From Bog-473 sp963781955 (lineage in GTDB: Bacteria > Actinomycetota > Acidimicrobiia > Acidimicrobiales > RAAP-2), in assembly GCA_963781955.1 (NCBI GenBank), contig CAWAHU010000001.1:1364001-1428000 (forward strand): DNA of 64,000 bases. The letters run 5' to 3'. The position numbers and the translations under genes were made by a program. Below the pieces are notes generated by a model. It was not told the DNA's origin. It did no database searches and worked only from the letters and a program-made list of their open reading frames with translations. Shown here in pieces: positions 1 through 9,296 of the stretch. The first letter of the stretch is position 1; each line of letters starts with the position of its first letter.

Positions 1-1
1 G

Positions 2-835
2 GTGTGCCCCGGCGTCAACGACGGTGCGGCCCTGGAGGACACGCTGGCCGGCGTCCTGGACCGCTTCGCCGGACTGGCCAGCGTCGGGGTGGTGCCCCTC
101 GGCCTCAGCCGATTCTCCAACGAGGACGAGATGCGGCCGCACACGCCCGACGAGGCCGCCGCGGTGCTCGACGCGGTCACCGAGTGGCAACGCGTGTTCC
201 GACAGGCGCTCGGGCGGCGCGTGGTCTTCGCCTCCGACGAGTACTACCTCATGGCGCGGCGCCCGCTGCCGCCGGCCGCCCACTACGAGGGCTACCCGCA
301 ACACGAGAACGGCATCGGCATGGCGCGCGCCTTCGCCGAGGCCTTTGCCCAGCCGGCGGCGGCCGGGCCGGGGGGGGTGCGCCACGGCTTCTTCGCCGCG
401 GTCGACGCCGCCCCGGCCGAGGGCTACCGCGCCCCGCGGCTGGCCGACCCATCCGGCGGGCCGGCGCCGGCCGGCGGTCCCGACGACCGCCCGGTCTGCG
501 TCCTCACCGGTGCCTTCGGCGCCGAGGTCCTCGCCCCGGTGCTGGCCGGCCACCCCCGGCGGGACGTCGAGCTGCGGGCGGTGGTGAACGATTACTTCGG
601 CGGCACCATCGGAGTGGCCGGTCTGCTCACCGGTGCCGATCTGGCCGGCGTCGTCGCGGACGTCCCCGCGGGGGTGCGGTGCCTGGTCCCGGACGCCTGC
701 CTGAACCAGGGACGTTTCCTCGACGGGGCCACGCTGGCCGATCTGCCACGGCCCGTCGAGGTGGTGCCCACTGACGGCGCCTCGTTGCGTCGGGCTCTCG
801 ACGGCACCTCGTTCCGCCTCGGGTGCGCACCATGA
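2..835 (+). CDS. DUF512 family protein, C-terminal part (cut by window edge)
   Basis: Only the 3' part is present; the frame is open to the left edge, so the first visible codon is not the start. The 277 residues begin with CPGVNDG, followed by a VVPLGLSRF strand and VVFASDEYY, which fit the C-terminal DUF512 half of radical-SAM/PDZ DUF512 proteins. The Fe-S and PDZ parts would lie upstream. A second alpha/beta stretch (VLTGAFGAEVL, NDYFGGTIGVAGLLTG) is also usual for the family. The stop overlaps the der start as ATGA, so translation is probably coupled. The family is called an Fe-S oxidoreductase by homology; its substrate is not known to me. Confidence 0.8.
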   Translation: MCPGVNDGAALEDTLAGVLDRFAGLASVGVVPLGLSRFSNEDEMRPHTPDEAAAVLDAVTEWQRVFRQALGRRVVFASDEYYLMARRPLPPAAHYEGYPQHENGIGMARAFAEAFAQPAAAGPGGVRHGFFAAVDAAPAEGYRAPRLADPSGGPAPAGGPDDRPVCVLTGAFGAEVLAPVLAGHPRRDVELRAVVNDYFGGTIGVAGLLTGADLAGVVADVPAGVRCLVPDACLNQGRFLDGATLADLPRPVEVVPTDGASLRRALDGTSFRLGCAP

Positions 836-2210
836 CGGGCACCGTGGTGGTGGCGGGTCGTCCCAACGTGGGCAAGTCCTCCCTGGTCAACCGCATCGTG
901 GGCAGCCGGGCCGCGGTGGTCGAAGAGGAGCAGGGGGTGACGCGCGACCGCAAGGTGCTGCCGGCCGAATGGGCGGGCGTACCTTTCTCGGTCGTCGATA
1001 CCGGGGGGTGGCTGGCCGCCGGTGAGGGCCTCGAGGCCAAGGTGAGCGCACAGGCCGAGCGGGCTCTGGCCGAGGCGGACGTGATCCTCCTGGTGGTCGA
1101 CGTCACCACCGGGGTCACCGAGGACGACCTGGCCGCGGCGCGCGCATGGTCCGGCGCGCCGGACCGCCGGTGCGGCTGGCGGTGAACAAGGTCGATGACG
1201 CCAACCGGGAGCCGGCCACGTGGGAGTTCGTCTCGCTCGGGCTGGGCGACCCGTTCCCGGTCAGCGCCCAGCACGGACGGGGCACGGGCGACCTGCTCGA
1301 CGAGGTGGTGGCCCTGCTCCCCCCGACGGGAACCGCCGACGGGGCCGCCGCACCGGACGGCGCCGGGTCGGGCGCGGGCCGCGGCGAGCCCGCCGCGGCG
1401 TCGGCCCACGGCACTGCGCGCGGCGGCGCGGGGGAGGGACCGGCCGCTCCCCGGGTGGCCATCATCGGGCGGCCCAACGTCGGCAAGTCGACGCTGTTCA
1501 ACCGCTTGCTCGGCGAGGAGCGCTCCGTGGTGCACGACATGCCGGGCACCACGCGCGATGCCATCGACACGGTGGTGGACACGCCCGACGGGCCGGTGTG
1601 CTTCATCGATACGGCGGGACTGCGCCGACCGTCGAAAACCGACCGGGGCACCGAGCAGCACGCCACCCTACGCGCCCTGCGCGCCCTCGAGCGGGCCGAC
1701 ATCGCCATCCTCGTGATCGACGCCACGATGGGCGCCGCGCACCAGGACCAGCGCCTAGCCGAGCGCATCGGGGTGTCGGGATGCCCGGCCATCGTGGTCC
1801 TGAACAAGTGGGAGCAGGTGGCGGCCCACGACCGTGACGACGTCCTCGCCGGCGTCGCCGACCGGCTGGCGTTCCTGGGCGCAGCGCCGGTGCTCAAGAT
1901 CTCCGCCCTCACCGGCAAGGGGGTGCACCGGATCCTGCCCGCACTCCGCGAGGCGGTCACCGCGTACCACCAGCGCGTACCCACCGGCGTGTTGAACCGC
2001 GCCGTACAGGAGCTGCAGAGCCGCCAGCCCGCGCCCCGGGCGCGTATCCGCTACGCCGTGCAGGGGGCCGCCGATCCCCCAACCTTCACCTTGTTCTCGA
2101 GCGGGCGCCTGCCGGCGACCTACCTGCGCTACATCGAGCGGGGCCTGCGGGAGGCCTTCGACCTCGGGCCGACGCCGATCAAGTTGCGGGTGCGGCTGGG
2201 CGGGAAGTGA
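832..2210 (+). CDS. der: ribosome-assembly GTPase Der (EngA), with an internal frameshift
   Basis: Der is a tandem-GTPase factor needed for 50S ribosome maturation. The first G domain shows the P loop GRPNVGKSS and DTGGW. The second shows GRPNVGKSTLFNRLLGEE, DTAGLRR and NKWE, and the KH-like C-terminal domain follows, ending GPTPIKLRVRLGGK. The gene does not read through. Frame 1 ends at 1185, while the NKVDD motif and everything after it lie in the frame open from 1146. The switch is in a GC-repeat stretch at about 1138-1146, consistent with one missing base. Der is essential, so sequencing or assembly error is more likely than a real null. The linker between the G domains is long and Ala/Gly rich. 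The ATG at 832 overlaps the upstream stop. Confidence 0.92.
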
Positions 2211-2238
2211 ACAGGGGCGTCAAGACGGTGCGGGCCTG

Positions 2239-2442
2239 ATGCCCTGGTGCGAGGAGTGCGACGCCCTCGTCGAGGACGCGGACCTCGGTGAGAACGGGGA
2301 ATGCCCCACCTGCGGCACCGTCCTGGCCGAACAGGAGCGGGCGCCGATCCCGTGGTACTTCAAGCTGATGATCGTGGCCAGCATCATCTACCTCGTCTAT
2401 CGGGCCTACCAGGTCATCACCTGGCTCGCCGGCCACGCCTAG
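2239..2442 (+). CDS. small zinc-ribbon membrane protein
   Basis: This is a 67-residue protein. The N-terminal half holds two Cys pairs (CEEC, CPTCG) forming a likely zinc ribbon. The C-terminal half is one hydrophobic helix (about residues 42-60, LMIVASIIYLVYRAYQVITW). It follows der by 28 bp and is followed by the carbonic-anhydrase-like gene, so it may be cotranscribed. I do not recognise a named family; a small regulator or assembly partner at the membrane is possible but not shown. Confidence 0.6.
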   Translation: MPWCEECDALVEDADLGENGECPTCGTVLAEQERAPIPWYFKLMIVASIIYLVYRAYQVITWLAGHA

Positions 2443-2459
2443 CGATAGCGTCGGTCGCC

Positions 2460-2978
2460 GTGCCCATCTACGAGATCGGCGGCGTCGCGCCCGAGATCGA
2501 TCCCGCGGCGTTCGTGCACCCCGACGCCGTGGTGATCGGCCGGGTGACCATCGGGCCTTCCTCGAGCGTGTGGCCTGGTGCCGTCTTGCGAGGCGACTAC
2601 GGCCGGATCACGATCGGGGCGCGCAGCTCGGTCCAGGACGGCACCGTGGTCCACGCCGGCCCGGGGTTCCCAACGGTGATCGGTGACGGGTGCGTGGTCG
2701 GCCACCTGACCCACCTCGAGGGTTGCACGCTCGAGGACGACGCACTGGCCGGCTCCTGCAGCGTCGTGCTGCACCATGCCGTGGTGAGCACCGGCGCCAC
2801 CGTCGGAGCCAACGCCGTGGTGCCGAACAACATGGTCGTCCCCCCGGGGTCCCTGGCGCTGGGGATCCCGGCCCGGGTCCTCGAGGGCCGCTCCGACACC
2901 GCGATGATCAAACTGTCGGCTGCCCAGTACGTCACCAATGCCGAACGGTACATGACCTCCCTGCGGCGCATCGACTGA
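2460..2978 (+). CDS. gamma-carbonic anhydrase-like hexapeptide-repeat protein
   Basis: About 172 residues with a left-handed beta-helix pattern of hexapeptide repeats (FVHPDAVVIGRVTIG, SSVWPGAVLRGDYGRITIG, GTVVHAG, GCVVGHLTHLEGCTLEDDAL). The conserved RGD and the three His positions (VVHA, VVGHLTHLEG) expected for zinc ligands are visible. This is the YrdA/PaaY/gamma-CA family; real members catalyse CO2 hydration, while others are of unknown activity. I chose the GTG at 2460 because the family usually starts just before a proline-rich first strand and the longer upstream frame overlaps the previous gene. Confidence 0.85.
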   Translation: MPIYEIGGVAPEIDPAAFVHPDAVVIGRVTIGPSSSVWPGAVLRGDYGRITIGARSSVQDGTVVHAGPGFPTVIGDGCVVGHLTHLEGCTLEDDALAGSCSVVLHHAVVSTGATVGANAVVPNNMVVPPGSLALGIPARVLEGRSDTAMIKLSAAQYVTNAERYMTSLRRID

Positions 2979-3062
2979 GCAGCCGCGCCAGGGCGGCGCG
3001 CCCCGGGGACGCGCGAGCGCCGGACCGGCCCGAATTCGAGCGGACCGGCCGATCCGCCGGTG

Positions 3063-4466
3063 TCAGCCGTGGTTGGTGTGCGCCCTGCTCAACTTGGCGG
3101 GGAAGACGTCCGTGCCGAACGGCGCCAGCCCCTTGGCGGCAGCAAACCCGAGGTGACCCTCGCCGTCGCTGCCCCCGGTCGTGAGCCCGAGGAGGTCCTC
3201 GTAGCTGCGCAGCGCCGCGTAGTGGTTGTAGGAGCCGGTCGTGTCCGTGGAGCCGGGGACGACGTACTTGGAGTTCAGCAGCAGGGCCCCGGTTCGGCCA
3301 CCTCCCGCCGCCGCGCTGTCGCTGGAGGCGCCGGCGTTCCCCGGTGCGACGGTGTTGGGCCCCGACGACTCGCCGCAGCAGGCGTTGGTCGACCCCGCTC
3401 CGCCCAGCTCGGTCTCGTCGAAGGTGACGGCCACCAGCATGTCGCCGTGCTTGTAGGCCGGTGAGCCCATGATCAGCGGCATCCACGCCTTGAGGAACTG
3501 GTCGGCCGCCGTCAGCCCGCCCGCGTGACCCCCGGTGCTGTTCGGCCCAGGGCAGGTGTCGTCGTGTCCGTCGTTGCACAGGTTCGGCGTGATGAAGCCG
3601 AAGCGCGGCGTGGTCTTCTCGCTGCGCAGGTCGCGAGCCAGGTGCCCGTCGGGCGAGGGAGCGCCGTCGGGGCGGAGCGTGCCGAGCGGCACCACGTTGG
3701 CGTTGCACTCGGCGGTGTGATCGATGACGGAGTGGAACCACACCGCGGGATCGTGGCGCGTGGCGTACCCGTCGGTGGGCGTGGCCACCTCGGACGTGTC
3801 ATGGGCCCCGACGGCCGGGTGGGCGCAGTCGGTGCCCCCCGTCTTGTCCGTGGCGCCGCCGTCGCGCGCCGGGTCGTTGCCCATGTCCTGCTCGTAGGCG
3901 CGCCAGGCAGCGACGTGGGTCGACTTGTTCGGCGGGTCGTTGGCGTCGAGTTGCGCGGCGATCGTCTTGACCGAGGATGGGTAGACACACCCCTGCCCGT
4001 CGACCTGTCCCGGGTTCGCACTCTGGTCGGCGTCAGGTGTGCCCGGCGTGACGTCGGCGAACGTGAACCCGTTGTTGGAGCAGTCGGCCTGCGTGTCGCT
4101 GGTCGGGGACTGACCGGACACCTGCGCGATGTAGTTGTCGAGGCTGGCGTGCCCGATGCCGTAGTAGTTGGCGAGCAGCTCACCCTTCGCACGGAGGGTT
4201 CCGTTGAGGTAGGTGGCAGGGGAGGCCGGGCCGAAGGTGCTGTCGTAGCCTTCGTTCTCGAGCTCCACGATCAATATGTGGTTGATCTTCCCCGGAGCGA
4301 GCGCGGCCCGGGTGACTCCGGTGGACGAGCGCGCGCTGCTCGTCGAGGCGGACGCCGGCATGGCGGCTGCGGCGAGGGCGAGCGCCACAGCGGCGGTCAC
4401 CCCGCCGAGACCGGTGGTCAGGCGTGGGCGTCGCTGTAGGCGTGGAACACGGTGGAGTTCTGGCAC
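3063..4466 (-). CDS. secreted phosphoesterase (PF04185, acid phosphatase/phospholipase C type)
   Basis: Starting from GTG at 4466 the protein has 467 residues. An Arg-rich n-region and a hydrophobic Ala/Leu segment ending AMPASAS form a signal peptide. The mature start NHILIVELENEGYDSTFG and the later IGHASLDNYIAQVSG are typical of the phosphoesterase family, as is the metal-site-like VAVTFDETE near the end. It likely acts outside the membrane on phosphate esters; the substrate cannot be told. The longer in-frame extension upstream overlaps the esterase gene in another frame and is rejected as a start. It lies 38 bp after the esterase stop on the same strand, so the two are probably one transcript. 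Confidence 0.85.
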   Translation of the reverse strand: MPELHRVPRLQRRPRLTTGLGGVTAAVALALAAAAMPASASTSSARSSTGVTRAALAPGKINHILIVELENEGYDSTFGPASPATYLNGTLRAKGELLANYYGIGHASLDNYIAQVSGQSPTSDTQADCSNNGFTFADVTPGTPDADQSANPGQVDGQGCVYPSSVKTIAAQLDANDPPNKSTHVAAWRAYEQDMGNDPARDGGATDKTGGTDCAHPAVGAHDTSEVATPTDGYATRHDPAVWFHSVIDHTAECNANVVPLGTLRPDGAPSPDGHLARDLRSEKTTPRFGFITPNLCNDGHDDTCPGPNSTGGHAGGLTAADQFLKAWMPLIMGSPAYKHGDMLVAVTFDETELGGAGSTNACCGESSGPNTVAPGNAGASSDSAAAGGGRTGALLLNSKYVVPGSTDTTGSYNHYAALRSYEDLLGLTTGGSDGEGHLGFAAAKGLAPFGTDVFPAKLSRAHTNHG

Positions 4467-4504
4467 GGGGGGCGAGCGTAGTGGCGGGCCACCGCAGATG
4501 GCGG

Positions 4505-5551
4505 TCAGTCCCCGCGGGCAAACGCAGCCAGGTCGCGGGCCGTGTCGCGGCTGATCTCGGGACACAGGACACTGGCGATCTCCGCCCCGTGCATGGTGCC
4601 CATCACCTGGCGGCAGCGGGCCGGCACTCCGGCCGCCAGGAGCAGCCGGTAGAAGTTCACGCCTTCGTCGCGCAAGGGATCGCACTCGTTCACGCTGATC
4701 ACCGTGGACGGGAGCCCCGCGACGTCGTCGGTTCCCGCGAAGCCGGGCCAGGCCAGTGGGTTGCGCGCCTCGAAGGCGTCGATGCCATAGCCCATGCGGC
4801 CCCGATTGTTGTGGAGCCGCAGGAGGATGCCTTCGTTCTCCACCGAGGAGGGGCAGTCCGGCGCCGGCCACTCGCCGGCGATGTAGGGACACAGGGCGTA
4901 GAGCCCGGCGATCAGCCCGAGCTCACCGGAGCGCTTCAGTGACATTCCGGTGGCGAGGGTCAGGTTCCCACCGCCGCTCTCGCCGGCGACCACGATGCGT
5001 CCGGGGTCGATCCCGAGGTCGGCCGCGCCGGCCGCCACCCAGCGCACCCCCGAGATGCAGTCATTGAGCCCGGCGGGGAAGGGCGCGACCTCCGGCGCGG
5101 ACGAAGGGGCCAGGCTGTTGCGGAAATCGACCATGACCACGGTGACGCCGTGGGCCGCGATGATCCGTCCCCAGGCCCGGTACATGCCGTCGAAACACGA
5201 CATGGTCGCCATGCCCCCACCGTGGATGTAGTACACGCACGCGGTCTCGACCGATGTCTCGGGCCGGATGACCTGGACCTTGATCGCGTTGCCGTCGGGC
5301 TCCGAGGTGAACTCCGCCGTGGTCGTCGTCAGTCCGGCTGACGGTGCGTTCGCTTCGGTGTCGAACAGGGCCTCCTGGAGGGCGCGGGCTGCCTCGCGTT
5401 CGGCGACGGCTTCAGACGTGGTCTGCTCGGCCAGGAGCTCCTCACGGTCGGCCACGTCTTCCAGTACGGGGTTGGGGATGAGGGGGAGGATCCGGCGGAT
5501 CCGCGGGTCGAGGCGGACGTCGGACTCGATTTCGATGGGCATGATGCTCAT
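4505..5551 (-). CDS. alpha/beta hydrolase, HSL-type (HGGG) esterase
   Basis: 348 residues. The oxyanion motif YIHGGGM, the nucleophile elbow GESGGGN, an acid in NECDPLRDEG and the His in MGTMHGAE place it in the hormone-sensitive-lipase/abhydrolase_3 group. Members hydrolyse acyl or aryl esters in the cytoplasm; the substrate is unknown. A long N-terminal cap of about 90 residues precedes the HGGG motif. Start at ATG 5551, or at the second ATG three codons later. It precedes the secreted phosphoesterase on the same strand. Confidence 0.88.
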   Translation of the reverse strand: MSIMPIEIESDVRLDPRIRRILPLIPNPVLEDVADREELLAEQTTSEAVAEREAARALQEALFDTEANAPSAGLTTTTAEFTSEPDGNAIKVQVIRPETSVETACVYYIHGGGMATMSCFDGMYRAWGRIIAAHGVTVVMVDFRNSLAPSSAPEVAPFPAGLNDCISGVRWVAAGAADLGIDPGRIVVAGESGGGNLTLATGMSLKRSGELGLIAGLYALCPYIAGEWPAPDCPSSVENEGILLRLHNNRGRMGYGIDAFEARNPLAWPGFAGTDDVAGLPSTVISVNECDPLRDEGVNFYRLLLAAGVPARCRQVMGTMHGAEIASVLCPEISRDTARDLAAFARGD

Positions 5552-5608
5552 TGGAGCACACGAGAGCCCGACGTTCCTCGGAGCCGACGGACAGGAGGAG
5601 TGCGGCGG

Positions 5609-6625
5609 TCAGTTGCGAACGGCGGCGTAACGTTGGCGCTTGGCCCGGTAGGCTGCGGTGGCCGCGGCCGTGAGCAGGCTCTCCGCACTCGCGTCGTTCC
5701 CGGAGCTCCAGACGACGCCCACACTCGCCTCGAGCACGAAGTCGGCCAGGGCCAGCTCCTCGCTGACCTTGGCGATCACGGCGCTGATGCGAGTCTTCAG
5801 CCGTTCCTCGACGATGTCGCGGTCGGCGTTGCCGCACAGGATCACGAACTGGTCACCCTCGATCCGGGCCAGGGTGTCGCCCGAGCGCACCGTCCCACTC
5901 AGCCCCCGGCTCACCGCGCGCAGCACGGCGTCACCGCCGTCGCGACCCAAGAAGTCGTTGATGGAGGAGAAGTGGTCGAGATCGATGTAGAAGAGGCCGA
6001 AAGGTTGGTTGTAGCGGCGGGCCTCGTAGACCGCGTGCGAGAGCCGGTCCATGAGGATCATCTTGTTGGGCAGGCCGGTGAGCGGGTCGCGCAGCGCGCG
6101 CTCCGCCTCCTGCTCGAGCTTGGACACCATGGCGAGCGACGGCGTGATGAAGTTGGCCATGAGCTCGAGCACGTCGGAGTCCGCCTCGCTGAACTTGTCC
6201 GGGGCGCTCGCCATGACTTTGAGCACGCCCACGCCCTGGCCGGACTGCACCAGGGGAGCCACGGCCACTGAACGGATGTTCATGGCGCGGCAGGCCTCAC
6301 CGTCGACCCGCGTGTCGGATACGGCATCCCGGCAGATGAGGGGCATGCCGAGTCGGGCCGCCTGCCCGGACAGACTGCCCTCGAGCGGGGTGCTCTCGCC
6401 GGTCGACGGCTCGGCCACACCGCCCGCCACCTGGACCACCATCGAGTCGCCGTCGGCGAGCTCGACTGCGGCACCGTCTGCGTTCGTGGCGGCCTGCACG
6501 CGTTGCACCACCAACGCCATGACGCGGTCCGCTTCGAGGGGTCCGGCGTTGATGAGCCGCTGCGTCTCGATCAGGAAGTGGAGCCGATCGAGCTGGGCAT
6601 CGCGCGAAATGGTTGCCACGGGCAT
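5609..6625 (-). CDS. GAF-GGDEF protein with degenerate active site
   Basis: 338 residues: a GAF sensor domain at about 20-165 and a GGDEF domain at about 178-335 beginning DPLTGLPNK. The GGDEF signature is EGDQF (256-260), so the first Gly and the catalytic Glu are replaced; this predicts weak or no diguanylate cyclase activity. The inhibitory I-site RxxD is intact as RSGD (247-250), exactly five residues upstream. A role as a c-di-GMP receptor rather than a cyclase is an inference. No EAL domain, signal peptide or membrane segment is seen. It is separated from the hydrolase by only 57 bp and faces the monooxygenase operon across a 210-bp divergent intergenic region. Confidence 0.88.
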   Translation of the reverse strand: MPVATISRDAQLDRLHFLIETQRLINAGPLEADRVMALVVQRVQAATNADGAAVELADGDSMVVQVAGGVAEPSTGESTPLEGSLSGQAARLGMPLICRDAVSDTRVDGEACRAMNIRSVAVAPLVQSGQGVGVLKVMASAPDKFSEADSDVLELMANFITPSLAMVSKLEQEAERALRDPLTGLPNKMILMDRLSHAVYEARRYNQPFGLFYIDLDHFSSINDFLGRDGGDAVLRAVSRGLSGTVRSGDTLARIEGDQFVILCGNADRDIVEERLKTRISAVIAKVSEELALADFVLEASVGVVWSSGNDASAESLLTAAATAAYRAKRQRYAAVRN

Positions 6626-6835
6626 TCATTCGGAACGGGAGCGCACCGCCTTGAGCACAACAGATGTGCAACGGGTCCTTCCCGGACCGGGTGCCGGCCC
6701 GTTCTGCATCCCCCATTGGATACGACGCGCGATCCTCGCGGCCCGGCGGTGAACTCGGCCTGCGGGCAGGGAGGGAAGCCTGACGGATCATGTAAACCAT
6801 GGGGAACGCCCGGGGGGCGGCACGAGGGGTGACAG

Positions 6836-8320
6836 GTGGCAGGACTGCGGAAAGGCCCGACGGGCACAGGGGAGCGGCACATCCGCGTGGCCGTCGTGGG
6901 CGCGGGCCCAGGCGGCCTCTGCATGGTCAAGGAGCTCAAGGAGGCCGGCTTCGAGGACGTCGTGGTCTTCGAGAAGCTCGACGGTCCCGGCGGTACCTGG
7001 CGCATCAACCGGTACCCCGGTTGCGCCTGCGACGTCCAGGCCGCCCTGTACTCGTTCTCGTGGGCGATCAAGCCCGATTGGAGCCGTCCGTACCCGCCCC
7101 AGCCCGAGATCCTGGCCTACTTCGAGGACATCGCCGAACGCTACGGCGTCCTGCCGCACTGCCGCTTCGGGGTCGAGGTGACGGGGGCAGTCTGGGACGA
7201 CGCGACGGCGACCTGGCGCATCAGCACCGCCGGTGGCGAGGTGGTCGAGGCCGACGTGCTCGTCAGCGCCATCGGCATGTTCCGCGATCCCATTGCCCCC
7301 GAGATCGAGGGGATCGACTCCTTCGCGGGCACCATGTTCCACTCGGCGCGCTGGGACGAGTCCCACGACCTACACGACGAGCGGGTGGCGATCATCGGCT
7401 CAGCGGCCAGCGCAGTGCAGCTCACGCCCGTGGTGGCGGAGACGGCTGAGCGGACCCACCTCTTCCAGCGGACCGCGAACTGGATCCTGCCCAAACCCGA
7501 TAAGCCCTACGGCGAGCAGAGACTGCAGTTCTTCCGGGACAACCCAGACGCCGTCGAGGCCATCCGGGCCGAGATCTTCCGGCTCATGGACGAGGGGATG
7601 ACGTTCGAGGACCCCGACGTGGTGGCCGAGCGCGAGGCGGCGGGTCTGGCGGCGATCGCAGTGGTCCGTGATCCCGTGGTGCGGGCCAAGCTCACCCCCA
7701 CCCACCCTTTCGGGTGCAAGCGGCCGCTTTTCTCCAATGGCTACTATCCGTCGTTCAACCGTCGTGATCTCGAGCTCGTCACGGATCCCATCGAGCGCGT
7801 CACGCCGCACGGCATCGTGACGGCAGACGGCACCGTGCGGTCCGTCGACACGGTGATCCTGGCTACCGGGTTCCAGACGACGAGGTATGTCTCGGTCATC
7901 GACGTCGTCGGGCGCGATGAGCGCCACATCGCCGACGTGTGGGAGGACGGCGCGGAGGCTTACCTCGGCATCACGACGGCCGGTTTCCCCAACCTGTTCA
8001 TGTTGTACGGACCCAACACCAACAATGGGAGCATCCTCACCATGATCGAGTACCAGGTGGCGCATGTGGTCAGCCAGCTCGAGCGCATGCGCGACGAGCG
8101 CCTGGCCTGGGTCGATGTGAAACCGGGGCCGATGGCCGCCTACAACGAGGACGTGCAGGCCAAGATCCGCAAGATCGACGTCTGGCAGGCCGACTGCAAC
8201 GGCTACTACCGATCGCGCACAGGCCGCATCGTCACACAGTGGCCGTTCTCCATGACCCAGTACGCCCGCCGTACGTCCACCATCGACGTGGATGCCTTCG
8301 AGACGGGGCCGGCCGCGTGA
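6836..8320 (+). CDS. FAD-dependent Baeyer-Villiger-type monooxygenase
   Basis: 494 residues with the first Rossmann fold at GAGPGG (22-27), the BVMO fingerprint FAGTMFHSARW (163-173, FxGxxxHxxxW), and a second nucleotide site at GSAAS (188-192). It should use NADPH and O2 to insert oxygen next to a ketone or hydroxylate a related substrate. GTG at 6836 is preceded by a GAGGGG ribosome site with about six bases between. It heads five coupled genes whose later members resemble a steroid side-chain system, so a steroid or bile-acid-like ketone is a reasonable but unproved substrate. The stop overlaps the next GTG. Confidence 0.9.
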   Translation: MAGLRKGPTGTGERHIRVAVVGAGPGGLCMVKELKEAGFEDVVVFEKLDGPGGTWRINRYPGCACDVQAALYSFSWAIKPDWSRPYPPQPEILAYFEDIAERYGVLPHCRFGVEVTGAVWDDATATWRISTAGGEVVEADVLVSAIGMFRDPIAPEIEGIDSFAGTMFHSARWDESHDLHDERVAIIGSAASAVQLTPVVAETAERTHLFQRTANWILPKPDKPYGEQRLQFFRDNPDAVEAIRAEIFRLMDEGMTFEDPDVVAEREAAGLAAIAVVRDPVVRAKLTPTHPFGCKRPLFSNGYYPSFNRRDLELVTDPIERVTPHGIVTADGTVRSVDTVILATGFQTTRYVSVIDVVGRDERHIADVWEDGAEAYLGITTAGFPNLFMLYGPNTNNGSILTMIEYQVAHVVSQLERMRDERLAWVDVKPGPMAAYNEDVQAKIRKIDVWQADCNGYYRSRTGRIVTQWPFSMTQYARRTSTIDVDAFETGPAA

Positions 8321-8895
8321 GCGACGATGGGGCGCAGGAACCGCCCGATCCCGGGTCGCTCGACCGGCAGCTCGCCGGCCTCATCGGCCGCCCCGTCGGT
8401 TCGAAACCCGTGATCGTGGCGCCCGACCCGGTCAACGTCCCCATGATCCGCCACTGGGCAGCCGCGTTCGAGGACTGGAACCCGGTCTACACCGACTCCG
8501 AGCAGGCGGCGGCGTCGCGCTTCGGCGGGGTGGTGGCACCGCCGCTCATGCTGCAGACCTGGACCATGGCCACCCCGGTCATCAGTGGCATCGCCGAGCG
8601 CGGCGGGTCACCCGTCGTCCCCGAGGGAGACTCGCCGTTGACGCTGTTCGACCGGGCGGGCTACACCGCCACCTTGGCCACCAACTCGGAGTTCGACATC
8701 GTCCGGTACCTGCGTCCCGGGGACGTCGTCTCCGCCACGACGGTGTTCGAAACGATCTCCGAGGAGAAGCAGACGCGCATGGGCCGTGGCCGCTTCGTCA
8801 CCTGGCTCACGACGTACACCGACCAGGACGGAGAGGTCGTGGGCCGCCAGCGGTTCCGCATCTTGAAGTTCGACCCGTCGCCAGGCGCCCCATGA
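8317..8895 (+). CDS. MaoC-like (FAS1-like) hydratase subunit, ChsH2 N-domain type
   Basis: About 192 residues, GTG start in a GTGA overlap. It matches the N-terminal MaoC-like domain of heteromeric enoyl-CoA hydratases. The hot-dog signature reads EDWNPVYTD (52-60): Asp53 is kept, but the position usually His is Tyr58, as expected of a subunit whose partner supplies the catalytic pair. In Mycobacterium ChsH2 this domain is fused to a DUF35 domain; here the DUF35 part is the next gene, overlapping by 4 bp. It probably pairs with the 9293-9745 product to hydrate an unsaturated acyl-CoA side chain. Confidence 0.8.
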   Translation: MSDDGAQEPPDPGSLDRQLAGLIGRPVGSKPVIVAPDPVNVPMIRHWAAAFEDWNPVYTDSEQAAASRFGGVVAPPLMLQTWTMATPVISGIAERGGSPVVPEGDSPLTLFDRAGYTATLATNSEFDIVRYLRPGDVVSATTVFETISEEKQTRMGRGRFVTWLTTYTDQDGEVVGRQRFRILKFDPSPGAP

Positions 8896-9296
8896 GCGTG
8901 CGCCTCGGCCCGACCACGACGAGCGACACACAGTTCTTCTGGGATGCCGCCAAGGAGCACCGGCTGCTGATCCAGCGCTGCACGGGGTGCGGGGATCTGC
9001 GCCACCCGCCGCGCCCGATGTGCCCGTCGTGCAACTCCCTGACCTGGGATACCGTCGAGGCCTCGGGGAACGGGACCGTGTACAGCTTCGTCATGCCCCG
9101 ACACCCGCAGTTCCCCTTCATGGAGTACCCCTACGTGGTGGCGCTCGTCGAGCTGGAGGAGGGCACGCGCGTCGTGACCAACATCGTGGGGACCACGCCG
9201 GAAGCGGTCACCATCGGCATGGCCGTCGAGCTCACGTTCGAGGAGTTCGACGGTGGCCTCGTCCTGCCCCAGTTCACCCCGGCGGCTCCCCGATGA
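8892..9296 (+). CDS. DUF35 OB-fold/zinc-ribbon protein, ChsH2 C-domain type
   Basis: 134 residues. A rubredoxin-like zinc site is formed by Cys30, Cys33, Cys44 and Cys47 (CTGC...CPSC), followed by an OB fold (GNGTVYSFV...YVVALVELEEGTRV). DUF35 proteins bind acyl-CoA aldolases and thiolases and help pass the substrate on. In Mycobacterium the equivalent domain at the C terminus of ChsH2 binds the Ltp2 aldolase. ATG 8892 overlaps the upstream stop (ATGA), and the stop overlaps the next ATG. Confidence 0.85.
   Translation: MSVRLGPTTTSDTQFFWDAAKEHRLLIQRCTGCGDLRHPPRPMCPSCNSLTWDTVEASGNGTVYSFVMPRHPQFPFMEYPYVVALVELEEGTRVVTNIVGTTPEAVTIGMAVELTFEEFDGGLVLPQFTPAAPR

Noticed and set aside
3063..4892. 609-codon version of the secreted phosphoesterase
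   Set aside because: The first 140 codons lie over the esterase gene in another frame; the signal peptide supports the start at 4466.
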